This document shows, piece after piece, positions 42,801-52,782 of a DNA stretch of 64,000 bases. The stretch lies in NCBI GenBank assembly GCA_963678675.1, contig OY783200.1, forward strand, positions 7,886,501 through 7,950,500, written 5' to 3'. Both the position numbers and the translations under genes were made by a program. The first letter of the stretch is position 1. The number at the start of each line of letters is the position of its first letter. The notes under the pieces are model-generated. The model was not told the origin of the DNA. It did not search any database and saw nothing but the letters and a program-made list of their open reading frames with translations. Origin of the DNA: Xiphydria camelus. Its lineage: Eukaryota; Arthropoda; Insecta; Hymenoptera; Xiphydriidae.

Positions 42801-43325
42801 TTCGAGGTGCCCCTCGTGTCGCCGCGCGAGATCCTCGAAAGGGCTCTCGCGGAGGGGGAGCGCGCGAGTCGCGAAGCGTCGGCTGCCCCGGTGCCACCTC
42901 ATCACCTTATGGTCAGGATGTCGGGACTGATGAGGGAGGTATTGGAGCTGGCACACGCCATGTTCCCTCCTCTTCGGGGGAAGACACGGCCAACGGTGGC
43001 TCCGACATTCTATGAGGCGGCTGCAGGGACCCGGGATGCTGGAATCGGCGACGCCGAGGATTCGGTGCTGCACAAATCGACCTTTGGCGACGCAGGATCA
43101 AGCATCGCTGTGAGTGGTGGAACGGGCAGCCGTGGTGTGCTCGAGACATCTGGCGCCGGTGGCGTAGGGCTACCAACGGATACGGCGCTGAGTGTGGAGG
43201 TGGTTCCGGGGGGCTCGGGAACGGAAGTGCCCGCAGTGCCGACGTCACCGCGGACCGCCGCCTTGCCGGAGACCGCAGATGGGGGCGACGTCGCCGGGGA
43301 CGGTAATGTGGAGGAGCGCGTCTAG
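36885..43325 (+). CDS. ORF1 of the non-LTR-like element, split by a transposon
   Basis: Segments 36885-37180 and 42461-43325. Dropping the transposon and one copy of the CGGCG duplication joins them in one frame of 386 codons without a stop, which confirms the insertion model. The N-terminus is Ser/Pro-rich (SHSASSPSSSPLRGR), the middle Arg-rich around the junction, then an acidic part, a helical segment (LMVRMSGLMREVLELAHAMF, about 42909-42968) and a Gly/Ala-rich tail. GC content is far above the neighbourhood. No zinc knuckle is seen, unlike many R1-type ORF1 proteins. A Gag-like RNA-binding role is inferred. The frame is open upstream of the chosen ATG, so an earlier start is possible. Confidence 0.55.
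37181..37209 (+). promoter_or_regulatory. left terminus of Transib-like element, RSS-like with 13-bp spacer
   Basis: Heptamer CACAGTG at 37181-37187, spacer 37188-37200, nonamer-like ACAAAAATC at 37201-37209. The V(D)J consensus is CACAGTG and ACAAAAACC with 12 or 23 bp between them. Confidence 0.78.
37370..38420. repeat. ~330-bp repeat in palindromic arrangement (three copies)
   Basis: A unit containing GTTGACGGGGTTCGAGG, TATCACTAAGTGTCAAATAC and TTTATTTGCTCAGGGCTGC is present forward at about 37390-37740, inverted at 37760-38080 and inverted again at 38085-38420. The first two face each other around AGCCCCCCAAAACC and would fold into a long hairpin. A fourth copy, forward, is at 41400-41745. 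Confidence 0.8.
38994..40907 (+). CDS. RAG1/Transib-like transposase, catalytic Glu region missing
   Basis: An open frame of 637 codons from ATG 38994. The N-terminal third is Lys/Glu-rich. RNase H-type core: SKYGFDGSSGHSTYK (candidate catalytic Asp about 262) and LTMLDGSTINTL (Asp about 368). CFICG (Cys 384/387) and VHKLLVHG (His 551/556) have the C-x2-C and H-x4-H spacing of the zinc site in RAG1. DGNTARRFF lies between. The segment that should follow HG with the third acidic residue appears to be missing in frame, because HGKEIIKHFKEI runs directly into IRKIRLSNTRKSSR. The protein would cut DNA at RSS-like ends, but this copy is probably inactive. Family assignment is by motif order, not alignment. 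Confidence 0.78.
   Translation: MSIKNRDLFDVWISSKKNERQVKVGEKINSFLSYSDSVEEVKKKCDIIAKLFCLNMDKKWQKSSRIHDRFIQNYNEWLESEICMLDSIKPYFELEDNITELNLAPGPSRGRPRVPFAEGSLKTKKRRVENLVRNHTFEELSFAAEESARLGLSSELKHKKATVLSPQQALALYLDISLSERKYNTLRSVVNNLHKDCFPSIAVVRHYRNLLLPKSIDCTESGAEVDLQELLNMTVQSIFKTLEGCPLRNDTSLVLISKYGFDGSSGHSTYKQKFENPDMTDEYLFLSALSPLKLIDKQTGQIIWSNPRTSSSFFCRPIKFIFAKETSSLVLEEESKLKLKIIKLNDFAIQFKEKKYVVSYTMLLTMLDGSTINTLSYTNSTQKCFICGASPKEMNSKSVNDKQVNYENLRFGMSSLHSWIRCFECFLHISYRLPLKTWQVRGPENKQIFESRKKHIQTEFKAKMGLIVDKPKPGYGSTNDGNTARRFFNNIDLSSSITGIDKQLIRNFSVILRTIASGKQINLVRIGNLLDETKELYIQLYDWFYMPSSVHKLLVHGKEIIKHFKEIRKIRLSNTRKSSRVNTNKDLMTSLLITSDPYISYLRKETSTHSQDFSDIEDYIIESPSLSPYSLAAIFPS
40908..41328. other. 3' non-coding region of the Transib-like gene
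   Basis: AT-rich. It contains a direct repeat GAGTCCATCCT (41145 and 41156). No further coding. Confidence 0.5.
41329..41367 (-). promoter_or_regulatory. internal second right-end signal, 23-bp spacer
   Basis: GATTTTCGT (41329-41337), 23 bp, CACTGTG (41361-41367), followed by CGACG. It closely resembles the outer right end at 42417-42455. It may be an older right end of the element or part of a tandem duplication of its 3' region. Confidence 0.7.
41400..41745. repeat. fourth copy of the ~330-bp repeat
   Basis: Forward copy of the 37390-37740 unit, including the GTTGACGGGGTTC end and the preceding CTATTTTTTATCACTAATTG. It lies between the two right-end signals. Confidence 0.78.
41830..42390. 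repeat. 120-bp minisatellite, about 4.5 copies
   Basis: CGCCATATTGGATCCGCCAT recurs at about 41935, 42055, 42175 and 42295, with GACTTCAGATTCGTGATCAG between copies. The period is 120 bp. The open frame across it is a repeat artefact (120 is divisible by 3). Confidence 0.88.
42417..42455 (-). promoter_or_regulatory. right terminus of Transib-like element, RSS-like with 23-bp spacer
   Basis: TATTTTTGT (42417-42425), 23 bp, CACTGTG (42449-42455), directly followed by the CGGCG duplication. Confidence 0.8.
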
Positions 43326-45047
43326 AACGCGGCACGTTGTAGGCATGGGGGCTTCACGCCGTCTCCGATGCGATGCTCGGGGGCGGCGGCATCCTTGGCG
43401 TTTGATGGGTGTTTCACTGTGGCTTAATGCTACGGTGACGGGTCGTTCCGCGTTCTGGACGCCCTCCTCCCATTATAAGGGGAATAGGTTAAGATAGGTT
43501 AAGCGCATTTTGTTACCAACAGTGGTTCATTGTTTATTCATTGTTCATTGTCTAGTTTAGTTCATTTTAGTCTCATTAAAGTCTTTGCCTTTTTCTGTTA
43601 TTATATTCCTTCACTTGGTTTGCATCCACTTTATATCATCCCTCCGCTTGGCAGGTACGGAACTATTTGAGGTTAGGTGATATTTGCGCGCGGAGGCTGC
43701 ACGAGCGCGGCGTGCGAGGCGTCCACGTATTCGCGAAATATTAAGTACATTGCGGTAATTAGTCCCAGATCCCGAGTGATTGCGAGTACTTGAGTGAACT
43801 GTCGGAGCAGTCGCGGGCTCAATCCCGCATCGCGTTGTCGATGCGTGGTGACGCCCGTGACGGCCATTAAAACATACTGTTAGCGGCGGCGATGGCACGC
43901 GGGATGGCTGGCGCATGACGCGCCGTCTTGCGCGGGCGTTGCTAAACGATCCTGCCGCGCGAGATTCGAGTCCTGCGTTTAGCGGGATACGCACAGGTGC
44001 GAATAAGTGCCTTAGCTGTATGTGGCATGAGGTCTGTTTCGACGGCTGCAAGGGAGTATGCGCCATCAGGCGCGTTATAATAAAGATGCATGTGCGACCC
44101 TTCTGGTCTCACGCGGTTATTTTACCCCGTTTATGCGCTTGGATTCCGCGTTGTGCGTGTATCGCGGTAGCCCGGGCTGTGCTGGATCAATAATGGTCGG
44201 GGCGTTACTGTTTTTCGGTAGCTTTGATAGCGCTATGCTGGGATACGGCGCTAGCAAGTTGAAATTGTTCTGTCCGCCTCGGGCGTACGAATACGTGAAT
44301 TCACGAGTTCGTGCGCTTGTGCGCTGGACGCGGGCGTGAGTAATACATGTGTACGCGCGTACGATGTCGCGCGTATACCGAATGGTGGTCGGCGATCATT
44401 AATCCTCTCTTCCCTTCACCACCATCCTATCGTTGCATGTCACGCACTCATTGTTTTTTCTTTCTTTCATTCATCCACATAGTCCTTCCTCATTGATACA
44501 TTATCACGGTTATGATTTCCCCTCTTCATACTTCACTCGCAATCACCATTCATTCATTACCTCCATCATCATCAATTCAACCCTTCCCTATTATCATCAT
44601 CATATTTGGTGATGGCGAGCGTGTGTGAGTGCGGCGGCGGATGTGCTGACTGCGCCCTGCGCTGTCATCATCAAAGACTAACACGTGGTGTCGTCGAGGC
44701 CCTGCGGGCGCTCTCTTTTTGAGAGTTGCCACTGCGGTTGACCTCGGCGTGACGCTCACCGGTGTCACAGGCTATGGGTCATTGGATTGGTGATGTGAGC
44801 GACACGCTCTCGCCCCGGGGATCTCGTTGGACGATGGCCCTTTTTCTTGAAGAGGCAGTGCCGGAGATCTCCAGCCCTTTGCGTAAGCGGAGGGAAGGGG
44901 CTGAGAAGGCAAGAAGGGTTTAGTGGGTATTGGGACCCGCGACCTTGCACTATCTCGTCGCGGGCTTTTCCGAGTCCCACACACCTCCGAGTTCTAGCCA
45001 AACTCGGAGACGGTGCTTAAATGCATTTCCCCTTCTATAAAAAAAAA
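43326..45047 (+). other. long 3' region of the non-LTR-like element
   Basis: It has no convincing ORF. AATAGGTTAAGATAGGTTAAG lies at about 43482, then AT-rich sequence, then a GC-rich block (43680-44390), a CA/TC-rich pyrimidine stretch (44395-44590) and a final structured part with GGGTTTAGTGGGTATTGGGA (44917-44936) before the poly(A). The last 130 bp resemble 3' ends of R1-type elements in style. This is an impression, not an alignment. Confidence 0.4.
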
Positions 45048-45232
45048 AGGAGGGTGTGGGGGTAAGGCTAGGGTCCCCGGCACTCCGGGGGTGGGGGTAA
45101 GGTTAGGCTAGCATGGCGGCGCTCCGGGGGTGGGGTAAGGTTAGGCTAGCAATGGCGGCGCTCCGGGAGTGGGGGTAAGGCTAGGGTCCCCAGGTGGGAG
45201 TGGGGGTAAGGTTAGGGTCCCCAGGGTGGTCC
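45048..45232. repeat. GC-rich minisatellite, right part
   Basis: Continuation of the array at 36367. Units GGGGGTAAGG(T/C)TAGG followed by either CTAGC.ATGGCGGCGCTCCG or GTCCCC. It begins with the second copy of the 16-bp target duplication. Confidence 0.78.
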
Positions 45233-46930
45233 AGAACCGGCCTAGCTTAACTACTCACAGGAAACCCGAAAACACAAGTTTGGCCAGAGTTATTGCTTTT
45301 AATAAATCCAATGTGAAGCAGTTTTTTCAAAATTATATTGAAGTACAGCAAAAATACCACTTTAGTCCAAATCGAATATGGAATACAGACGAAACTGGTA
45401 TTTCTACAGTTCTACAGACACCTAAAGTGATTTCACCAATGGGGAAAAAACAAGTGGGCCAAATTGTCTCACAAGAAAGAGGGGCTTTGGTGATTTTTTG
45501 TGCTACAATTAGTGCAACTGGGTCGAGTATTCCACCGCTCTATATATTTCCACGAGTGAGAATGAAGGATGCCTATCTTGTAGGAAGCGTACCAGAGAGT
45601 GTCGCTTATGGTTCCAAAAATGGTTCGATGAACTCAGCGATTTTTATTGACCTTCTACGACATATTAAAAACCATACTAGATGCAGCTAAAAAAAGCCAT
45701 CCTTCTAGTTCTTGATAACCATGAAGCACATGTTTCCTTAGTTGCAATTAATTTTGTATTGTTCTTCTAACGTTCCCCCCCCCCCCCACTACACGCACAG
45801 AATGCAACCCCTCGACATAGGAGTTTTTGGCCCTTTTAAAAGTAGACTCAAAACTTCATTTAATGATAACATGCTTATGAAGCCTGGAATTCAAATAAAA
45901 ATTGACGATATTCCTAGTCTATCTTCTGAGCCATATTTGTTGTCGTTTACACCAAAAAATATAATAAGTGCTTTTAAAACATCAGGTATATGGCCAATCA
46001 ATAGGCTAATTTACCGAGATGAAGACTTTGCTGCAGCCTATGTAACTGATAGACCAAAACCAACTTCTTCCAGTATTACTGAGTTAGAAATAAACGAAGC
46101 AGACCCTTCTACAGCAAACAGAGGCTCTGGAAAGGACATTAAAATTATTTCTAACATATTACTAGATGTCCCTATAGTTATTAATGATGCACGAGAAGCA
46201 GTTTTCTATATTGTCTGGATATAGTTATTAATTCGGTGTTTCAAGAAATTGATGATAAAGCAAAAGTTATCTCCATTTATTATAAGACCATTGCCAAAGG
46301 CTGGTCCACGAAAAGGAACTAGAAAAAATATCAGATCAGGTAAAATTCCCGAATATTTACTAGCACTCCAGAAAGAGAGAGAGTTAAACAACTTGAAGAA
46401 GGAAAGCTAAACAAACAGAGAAGAAATATAGTAAAACGGAAGGTAGCTTCAGAATTCGATGGAAAAGTAAAGTCAAAGAAAAAAGAGAAAAATTAAAAAC
46501 CTAAATGTCATATCAACATATCTTCTTCAGACTCAGAAATAGAATTGTCTAAGAAAGGATTTGGAAGTGATAGCGATTTAGATCTAGACTTTTTGAAAGT
46601 GATAATAGTGAAGAATTGCTGAAGCTGTTAAACGACCATACTCTCATTGAAGGGGACTATGTTTTGGTACAATTTCCGACAAAGAAAAACGTCCGTCATT
46701 ATGTTGGCCAAATAATAGAAATACAAGACCAAATGGAGTATTTAATAAAATTTTTGCGGAAGGAAAACAATGGATTCACTTTCCCTGATACAGATGATTC
46801 GTCCATTGTAAGTAGACAGGATATTGTGAGCAAATTGCCAAAACCTTTGAAAGTAAAAGGAACATCAAGAATAAACTCTTCTATAAGGTTTAGTGTACAT
46901 TTCTGTGACTCTTATAACATCCAGTAAATA
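45233..46930 (+). pseudogene. pogo-like DDE transposase, N-terminus missing
   Basis: It begins inside the protein (RKPENTSLARVIAFN, about 45265), joined directly to the minisatellite, so the DNA-binding part is gone. Catalytic region: WNTDETGISTV (Asp at about 45388) and KKQVGQIVSQERG. After a stop at 45688 comes LDNHEAH (about 45711) in another frame, then a C-homopolymer at 45775-45787 and THRMQPLDIGVFGPFK. The tail is lysine-rich. 46616-46927 encodes VLVQFPTKKNVRHYVGQIIE, a short SH3-like C-terminal domain often seen with insect pogo-type elements. Several frameshifts show it is dead. Confidence 0.78.
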
Positions 46931-47254
46931 AGTGTTCTTTGTTAGCCTTTAGCGTTTTGTTTAGGAAAAGCGACGATAAGTTGAGTATTGTTATATTAAA
47001 GCTCCTTTATAGGTATTTTTTTAAGATTTGTAAGTTAGGTATTACATATGTATGTATTAGTATTTTTAGTATGTGGAATATCTTGATTAAAATTAAATTT
47101 ACTACCCAATATCAGCTTATGACTTCCTAATAAAGATTTAGCCTTTTGCCTTCGTGAAAATATATCACTGTCCGAATGTGTACCCTCTCTACTGATGTCT
47201 GGATGTACCCCACCACTGTCTAAAGCTACCCCACCGGTGGGGCAGATTCGGATA
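46931..47254. other. AT-rich stretch with a TACCCCACC palindrome
   Basis: Contains CACCGGTG at about 47231 between CCCCACC repeats. The sequence GTCCGAATGT.TACCC at 47170 recurs at 48332, outside the TA-flanked element, so both may be parts of one older repeat. No gene is seen. Confidence 0.4.
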
Positions 47255-48168
47255 GGGTAAAGTCGGTAAATACGCCCCGGGAGGAAATACGCCCCAGTAC
47301 ATGGAAACTACATTATGCGTCGGTATATGTCGCTGAGGCGGTAGTCATCAGTCGAATGTCTGTGTCTTACCAGAGAACTCGCGCACTTATTAAGATTTCA
47401 GCTAGCGTTATGGAAATAAAATTTGTTTTGTGAATAATTTGGTGTCTTTGAGTACTACAAATTTGCTCGTAAGTTTATAGATACCGAATTATTGAGTTGT
47501 GATTGTGTATTTTGTAAGTTTCAAGTACGGCGTCAGAAAGTACGTTTATTAAACTAAAAACTGAAACATGTAGATTGTTAGCACCTGTAGCGTGTGGAGA
47601 TTTAAACGGTGGGGCGTATTTCCCCCCGGTTTTGGAAATACGCCCCACCTAGAGCCAGCCAATCATAAAAGATGTACAGGGAATGCAGAAAAAGGCCAGA
47701 AGAGTCAAAATTCGGAGTCGTCATCAAATTCTGAGATGTGTCTACCTTTGGAATCGTCGGACGAACTCTCTGACGAGGCGGAAGATATTTGCGTCAAATG
47801 TCGAGACCACTATTACACCACGAAGTTCAAAGTGGACTGGATTCAATGCACAGCATGTCGTGGATGGCTACATGAAACGTGCACCTCCCATGGCACAGTT
47901 TGTGATGTTTGTGCCAAAAATTTATCTGCAGAAGGCGATTAAGTATATGGGGCGTATTTCCCCCTGGGGTGGGTAATACGCCCCATTTGACGTGAATGGT
48001 TTTTTATTTTTTGTAGAAGCTATTTGATAATTTTTGTCGTATTTTTATTTTTTTTAAGAAGTGTAATGTCCTGCCAAATTTTTGTTGTTTTTTAAAATAA
48101 AGTTTGTTTCAAATTCCTCGAGTTATGATTTTTTTTTGAAATGTGGGGCGTATTTACCGACTTTACCC
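47255..48168. mobile_element. 914-bp TA-flanked element carrying a PHD finger
   Basis: GGGTAAAGTCGGTAAATACG at the left and its exact complement at the right, with TA on both sides (47253-47254, 48169-48170), the Tc1/mariner/pogo target. The motif GGGGCGTATT occurs repeatedly inside, partly as small palindromes (47612-47650, 47948-47990). It encodes only a short PHD-type domain. Confidence 0.8.
47640..47942 (+). CDS. PHD-finger C-terminal fragment of a pogo-type transposase
   Basis: The open frame 47592-47942 contains Ser/Glu-rich sequence, then CVKCRDHYY....VDWIQCTACRGWLHETC....VCDVC, with Cys/His spacing of a PHD finger. Such fingers end many pogo/Tigger transposases of insects, so the element is probably an internally deleted relative that kept only the 3' end of its gene. 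The start is not fixed: no ATG upstream of the finger is convincing. Confidence 0.6.
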   Translation, partial: TPHLEPANHKRCTGNAEKGQKSQNSESSSNSEMCLPLESSDELSDEAEDICVKCRDHYYTTKFKVDWIQCTACRGWLHETCTSHGTVCDVCAKNLSAEGD

Positions 48169-48170
48169 TA

Positions 48171-48516
48171 CTTACATTATTCTAAAGAATTGCATTTTTC
48201 TAAAAAATTAATGGGGGTAAATATTTTAATTTATAATATAATACTTTTATTATAAATGTGTCTCTGTACATCTATGTATTACTTTTTAAATATAAATTTT
48301 GGATGACCAAATGGCAAACTGAAAATTTTCGTCCGAATGTACCCCGCCCTCCCCTACGTACTCGTATAACTACTGTCCAAGCTGGCAACACTGTACCTAC
48401 GTTAAGTTTCCATGTTATCCTATAGCGCATTGGCGAACTACATAATAGAACAGAAATATCGCTTAACGTACGTGCTGCATGGCAGTAAACAATTATTAAG
48501 TTATATTGTGCTTCGA
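48171..48516. other. AT-rich non-coding stretch
   Basis: It holds the repeated GTCCGAATGTACCCCGCC near 48332. No coding or RNA gene is seen. Confidence 0.4.
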
Positions 48517-48520
48517 TTAA

Positions 48521-48917
48521 CCCTTCTGAAATCGCGTGATGAGGGCGGCCCCGCACTTTTTTCTTTAAATCGTCATAATTGCTTAACTACCTCGATTTGA
48601 ACGATCACTGGCTACATATTCCTTCATTGAAGTGTCGTGAATACGATGATTATAATATGATAGCTCTGCATTCATTAGAAAAATTGAAAAACATATTAAT
48701 GAAGCGTGACGCGGAAAATGCGGGGTTGTCCTCACTGTGCGACCAGATTCGCAGTAGAAATTTGGTCTGTGACGTTGCCAGCGACAACGCAATGCAAGTC
48801 GTGTCTCGTTACCGATCGCCGTATGACGTAGCAACATCGCGCTCCGCAATACACGGGCGGGGCGGCCCTCATCACGCGTCCAGAAACGTTGGGTGAAAAG
48901 GCACGACCTCAGAAGGG
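48521..48917. mobile_element. 397-bp piggyBac-type MITE
   Basis: TTAA at 48517-48520 and 48918-48921. Inverted ends CCCTTCTGA..TCG and, about 20 bp inside, GTGATGAGGGCGGCCC against GGGCGGCCCTCATCACG. No transposase. Confidence 0.82.
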
Positions 48918-49034
48918 TTAACTGCGGTATAGAGTTCTTTCCATGACGATTGTGCCTTCAAACTGGGAAAATGATCGCGGTACGTTATCGTTCTCCAAGC
49001 TGCAACGGGAAAGTGATTCGGTCCCGGAACCAAA

Positions 49035-49250
49035 TTGGCTTATATTACATTGCCGTGTAAAGTGAAAAGGAAGTTTTTACCCTCATTCGAAGTTGCTGAA
49101 GAGAAGTTGAATCAAATGGTCAACGCCGATAACACCGACATTGATGACGAAGTCATGATGCCACCTGCTCCAGGCAAAAGACCGAGAGTTTTGTTACCCA
49201 AAAATACTGACTTGATTACTCGCATAGTAATCATCGCATCAATCGCATAG
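49035..49250 (+). other. short open frame of unknown nature
   Basis: It encodes ITLPCKVKRKFLPSFEVAEE...MMPPAPGKRPRVLLPKNTDL, a plausible protein fragment (acidic and Pro/Lys-rich) without a recognised domain. It could be an exon of a gene or transposon fragment cut off by the piggyBac MITE to the left and the Helitron to the right. Confidence 0.3.
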
Positions 49251-49440
49251 TTTGGGACATGTCCTCACTCTATACTTTATCCCTATGTGTCCCCAGAGTA
49301 TGCCTTTTATACTAAAAAACCCTATAATTTTCGAAATTGTGCTCTATAAATCAAAATTTGTCTCATTTCTGGTGCAACAGGATCACCTGCATAGAATAAA
49401 CCAAGAAAAAGAAGGTGTCTCAAACTATGCGTTCTGCATA

Positions 49441-49836
49441 TCTATCTATATATATAAAAATGAATGTTTGTGTCTGTCTGTCTGTCTGTATGTCTCTTAT
49501 GCCTTCCTAAACCGTTCATCCGATTGCGATGAAATGTTGGGAAATGGTTGGACGCATGCCCGCGATGGTTTCTGAGTTAGTAAATCTTACACAGGGTGTT
49601 CAAAAAGTACCGGCACGACCGATTATCTCAGCGGGAAAACATCTTAGAGAAAAATGTTTAATACAAAACTTTAAGGATTTTCCCTTGGCTACCCAGTGGT
49701 CGTATTGGATTTGACCTTGACCGTGACCTTTAAAGTAATATCAAATGCCTTCCTAAAACCGTTCATCCGATTGCGATGAAACTTTGGGGAATGGTTGGAC
49801 GCATGCCCGCGAAGGTTTCTGAGTTAGTAAATCTTA
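49441..49836 (+). repeat. Helitron 1 5' end with start of ~125-bp tandem units
   Basis: After the (TCTG)n run come two units of TTCCTAAACCGTTCATCCGA...GGTTGGACGCATGCCCGCGA..., interrupted at 49837 by a fold-back element. Confidence 0.75.
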
Positions 49837-50462
49837 TGCCAACAAAAATTGATACGTAAAATACTCTCCAAAAAAGATTTGAAATCAATTAAGATCGCCA
49901 TATTCAAGAGTTATATATAAAAAGTAAAAGGCATCATTTGAAAGGGAAATTATTGTAAATCAAGTGACTACAAAATTCGACTAAAAAAATTTATTAAAAA
50001 ATTTTAATAAAAAAGAACTTGCCGCGTTTAAGTTTTCATATTTTGTCCACTATACCGAATAATTGGTAGTGCTTGGACGGTGTTAGAGTGATTCATAAAT
50101 TGCACTGCCGAAGTCAAATTCAGAGAAATTCAGAAGGCCCCCGCCTGATCGGTTTCTCGTACGACATTCGGTATACTGGTGGTATCATATAAGTGTATGA
50201 ATTTATTTAAAATCATAAGTGCATAAACATCGAGTATAATTCTGTCTGAATTTTTTATTTTGAAGGAAAAAACGCGGCAAGTTCTTTTTTATTAAAATTT
50301 TTTTATAAATTTTTTTAGTCGAATTTTGTAGTCACTTGATTTACAATAATTTCCCTTTCAAATGATGCCTTTTACTTTTTATATATAACTCTTGAACATG
50401 GCGATCTTAATTAATTTCAAATCTTTTTTGGAGAGTATTTTACGTATCAATTTTTGTTGGCA
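49837..50462. mobile_element. 626-bp fold-back element in Helitron 1
   Basis: Arms of about 190 bp: 49837-50030 (TGCCAACAAAAATTGATACG...) and 50275-50462, its near-perfect reverse complement. The ~240-bp loop has no coding potential. Confidence 0.85.
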
Positions 50463-50580
50463 CTGAATGAACATGCTGCCTTTTTTTACAGAGAATCTGT
50501 TTTTTTGGGGGGATTTCACTACTTTTTGGAATTTATTCATGAGGAAAATACGTACATGTAGGAGAATAGCTTTTTATTAC

Positions 50581-51277
50581 TAAGTGTATTATTGCAGAAC
50601 GAGTAGGTTAGAAGATTTTCATGAAGACTCACGATTTTCTGACATGTCATCTCGTACAGGTGCAACCGAAGAGGATCTAGCTCATGTCCTGTCCGTAAAA
50701 AGATGACTCGATGGATCGGAGAATGTCAGGCTTGTCACCGAGCGCCTTTCACCCATAGTACTTTCATTGCAATATGCGATTTTCGTTTAAACTATTCCTG
50801 CTCTAAGTAACTTTTACTTCTTTCAAAGCATTTACCTTGTACGAATTGTTGATCTTAGGGGGCAACGATCAATGATTGTGACTAATCGTAGACAAATTAT
50901 TCCTGCGATGATGTTCCAGTTGCACACCAATTGCTTTTTAGTTTTAAGAGACGAACTTGTCTACGACGAGTCTCTATTATCGATCGCTGCCTCCTACTAC
51001 GAACAGTTCATAAAAGGTGATTACCTTGAAAGAAGTAAAAGTTATTTAACGCTGGAATATAGTTGAATGAAACGAGAAGCGCGTATTGCAATTAATGTAC
51101 CGTAGGTAATAGGCGCTCGGTGACAAGCCTGACATTCTCCGATGTCCATCGAGCCATCTTTTTACGGACAGGACATGAGCTAGATCCTCTTCGGTTGCAC
51201 CTGTACGAAATGACATATCAGAAAATCGTGAGTTCACGAAAATCTTTTAACCTACTCGTTCTCCAGTATAATACTTA
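50581..51277. mobile_element. ~700-bp fold-back element
   Basis: Arms 50581-50747 and about 51108-51277 are inverted copies (AACGAGTAGGTTA.AAGATTTTC...GACAAGCCTGACATTCTCCG). The spacer (50748-51107) shows no clear gene. The short frame at 50872-51066 has no recognisable domain. Confidence 0.8.
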
Positions 51278-51431
51278 CAATTAATATACCTGGAAGTTGA
51301 AGCAACAGGATTGCCGTACCTTTGGTCCAATATTGAAAATAAATCTTCTCAAGGCTGAATACGACTTGGGCATGTTTCAGCGTACAATTAGCTAGATCCA
51401 GCTCGACGAATGAACTATTGTGACAGTGCTC

Positions 51432-52782
51432 GGTGAATGTGACAGACGCTCTGACAGCTAGCTATTATCAAATCGTTTGGATTTTTTTTTAATAATCAAG
51501 ATAGTGCACGGAAGCAGTGTCATTTTTCTCTGGTTGCTGGTGCATGAAGAGCAGGAAAGGAGACATCTGTATCTCGGAAGAAGTGGCATCAGATAAGTTA
51601 CTTCCTAACTGACTGTCTTAACCTCATTTTCATCCCTTATACAGAACAAATATCTTTGTGGTTATTCTATTTTTTGTTTTCAGCACCATACGAGAACGGG
51701 ACGGATTGATGGAAATTTGATTTTTCTTCGCAGTCAAAAATCAACCTAGGTAGAAAAGAATTCTCTAGAATTGCGGTACAATGCCACGGTATGAATATCA
51801 GGTTCTACCGACATGACATGCTTCGACAAGGTCTGTATCAACTTTAGCGGTATATTGGGGGCACTGCACTAATCCTGTGGCACATTTTTCTATCTGGGAA
51901 AGCATATTATTATGGTAGTACAGCTGTGCAGCGTTTCGATAATATACCGTCTTCCCGTACTGACAGTATACATGCATTTTTTTACCTCTAATATGCCGGA
52001 ATTAAAAATCTCTAGAACTCTGCGGTACAATGCCACGGTAGGAATATCAAATTCTACCGACATGACATGCTTCGACAAGGTCTGTATCAACTTTAGCATT
52101 ATATTGGGGGCACTGCACTAATCCTGTGGCACATTTTTCTATCTGGGAAAGCCGTGGTAGAAAAGTAGAAGATACGATAGAATTGGATTACAATAATGAA
52201 GTAATTATTTTATTATCTTTTCTTTATCGATATATTCCCCCTTTCGTATTATCAAAACTTCCAATTATATATTATCGGAACGCTGTACAGCTGTACTACC
52301 ATAATAATATGCTTTCCCAGATAGAAAAATGTGCCACAGGATTAGTGCAGTGCCCCCAATATACCGCTAAAGTAGATACAGACCTTGTCGAAGCATGTCA
52401 TGTCGGTAGAACCTGATATTCATACCGTGGCATTGTACCGCAATTCTAGAGAATTCTTTTCTACCTAGGTTGATTTTTGACTGCGAAGAAAAATCAAATT
52501 TCCGTCAATCCGTCCCGTTCTCGTATGGCGCTGAAAACAAAAAATAGAATAACCACAAAGATATTTGTTCTGTATAAGGAATGAAAATGAGGTTAAGACA
52601 GTCAGTTAAGAAGTTACTTATCTGATGCCACTTCTTCCGAGATACAGATGTCTCCTTTCCTGCTCTTCATGCACCAGCAACCAGAGAAAAATGACACTGC
52701 TTCCGTGCACTATCTTGATTATTAAAAAAAAATCCAAACGATTTGATAATAGCTAGCTGTCAGAGCGTCTGTCACATTCACC
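51432..52782. mobile_element. 1.35-kb fold-back element with ~515-bp arms and duplicated inner segment
   Basis: Arms 51432-51949 and about 52268-52782 are inverted repeats (GGTGAATGTGACAGACGCTC...). A ~140-bp segment with GACATGACATGCTTCGACAA occurs in the left arm (51767-51906), again in the loop (52011-52152) and inverted in the right arm. ACTATTG lies at 51414-51420 and 52783-52789, a possible 7-bp target duplication, with 11 extra bases at the left. No gene inside. Confidence 0.85.

Larger units (their letters stand above)
36547..45047 (+). mobile_element. ORF1-only non-LTR-like retroelement, interrupted by a Transib-like transposon
   Basis: A perfect 16-bp target duplication AGGAGGGTGTGGGGGT lies at 36531-36546 and 45048-45063, and the right end is an A-run (45039-45048) after TTTCCCCTTCTAT. 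Variable-length duplication plus a poly(A) end is the mark of target-primed reverse transcription. Without the 5.28-kb insertion the element is about 3.2 kb with a single GC-rich ORF. No reverse transcriptase or endonuclease was found, so it must have moved with help or lost ORF2 before insertion. A link to R1-like elements is suspected from the 3' UTR style only. Confidence 0.68.

Noticed and set aside
42403..43335. Long minus-strand and alternative-frame ORFs in the GC-rich region
   Set aside because: High GC content leaves all frames open. The plus frame that joins across the Transib-like insertion is the supported one.
36367..45232. GGTTAGG motifs considered as telomeric TTAGG repeats
   Set aside because: The motif is part of a longer GC-rich minisatellite unit and never occurs as consecutive TTAGG copies.
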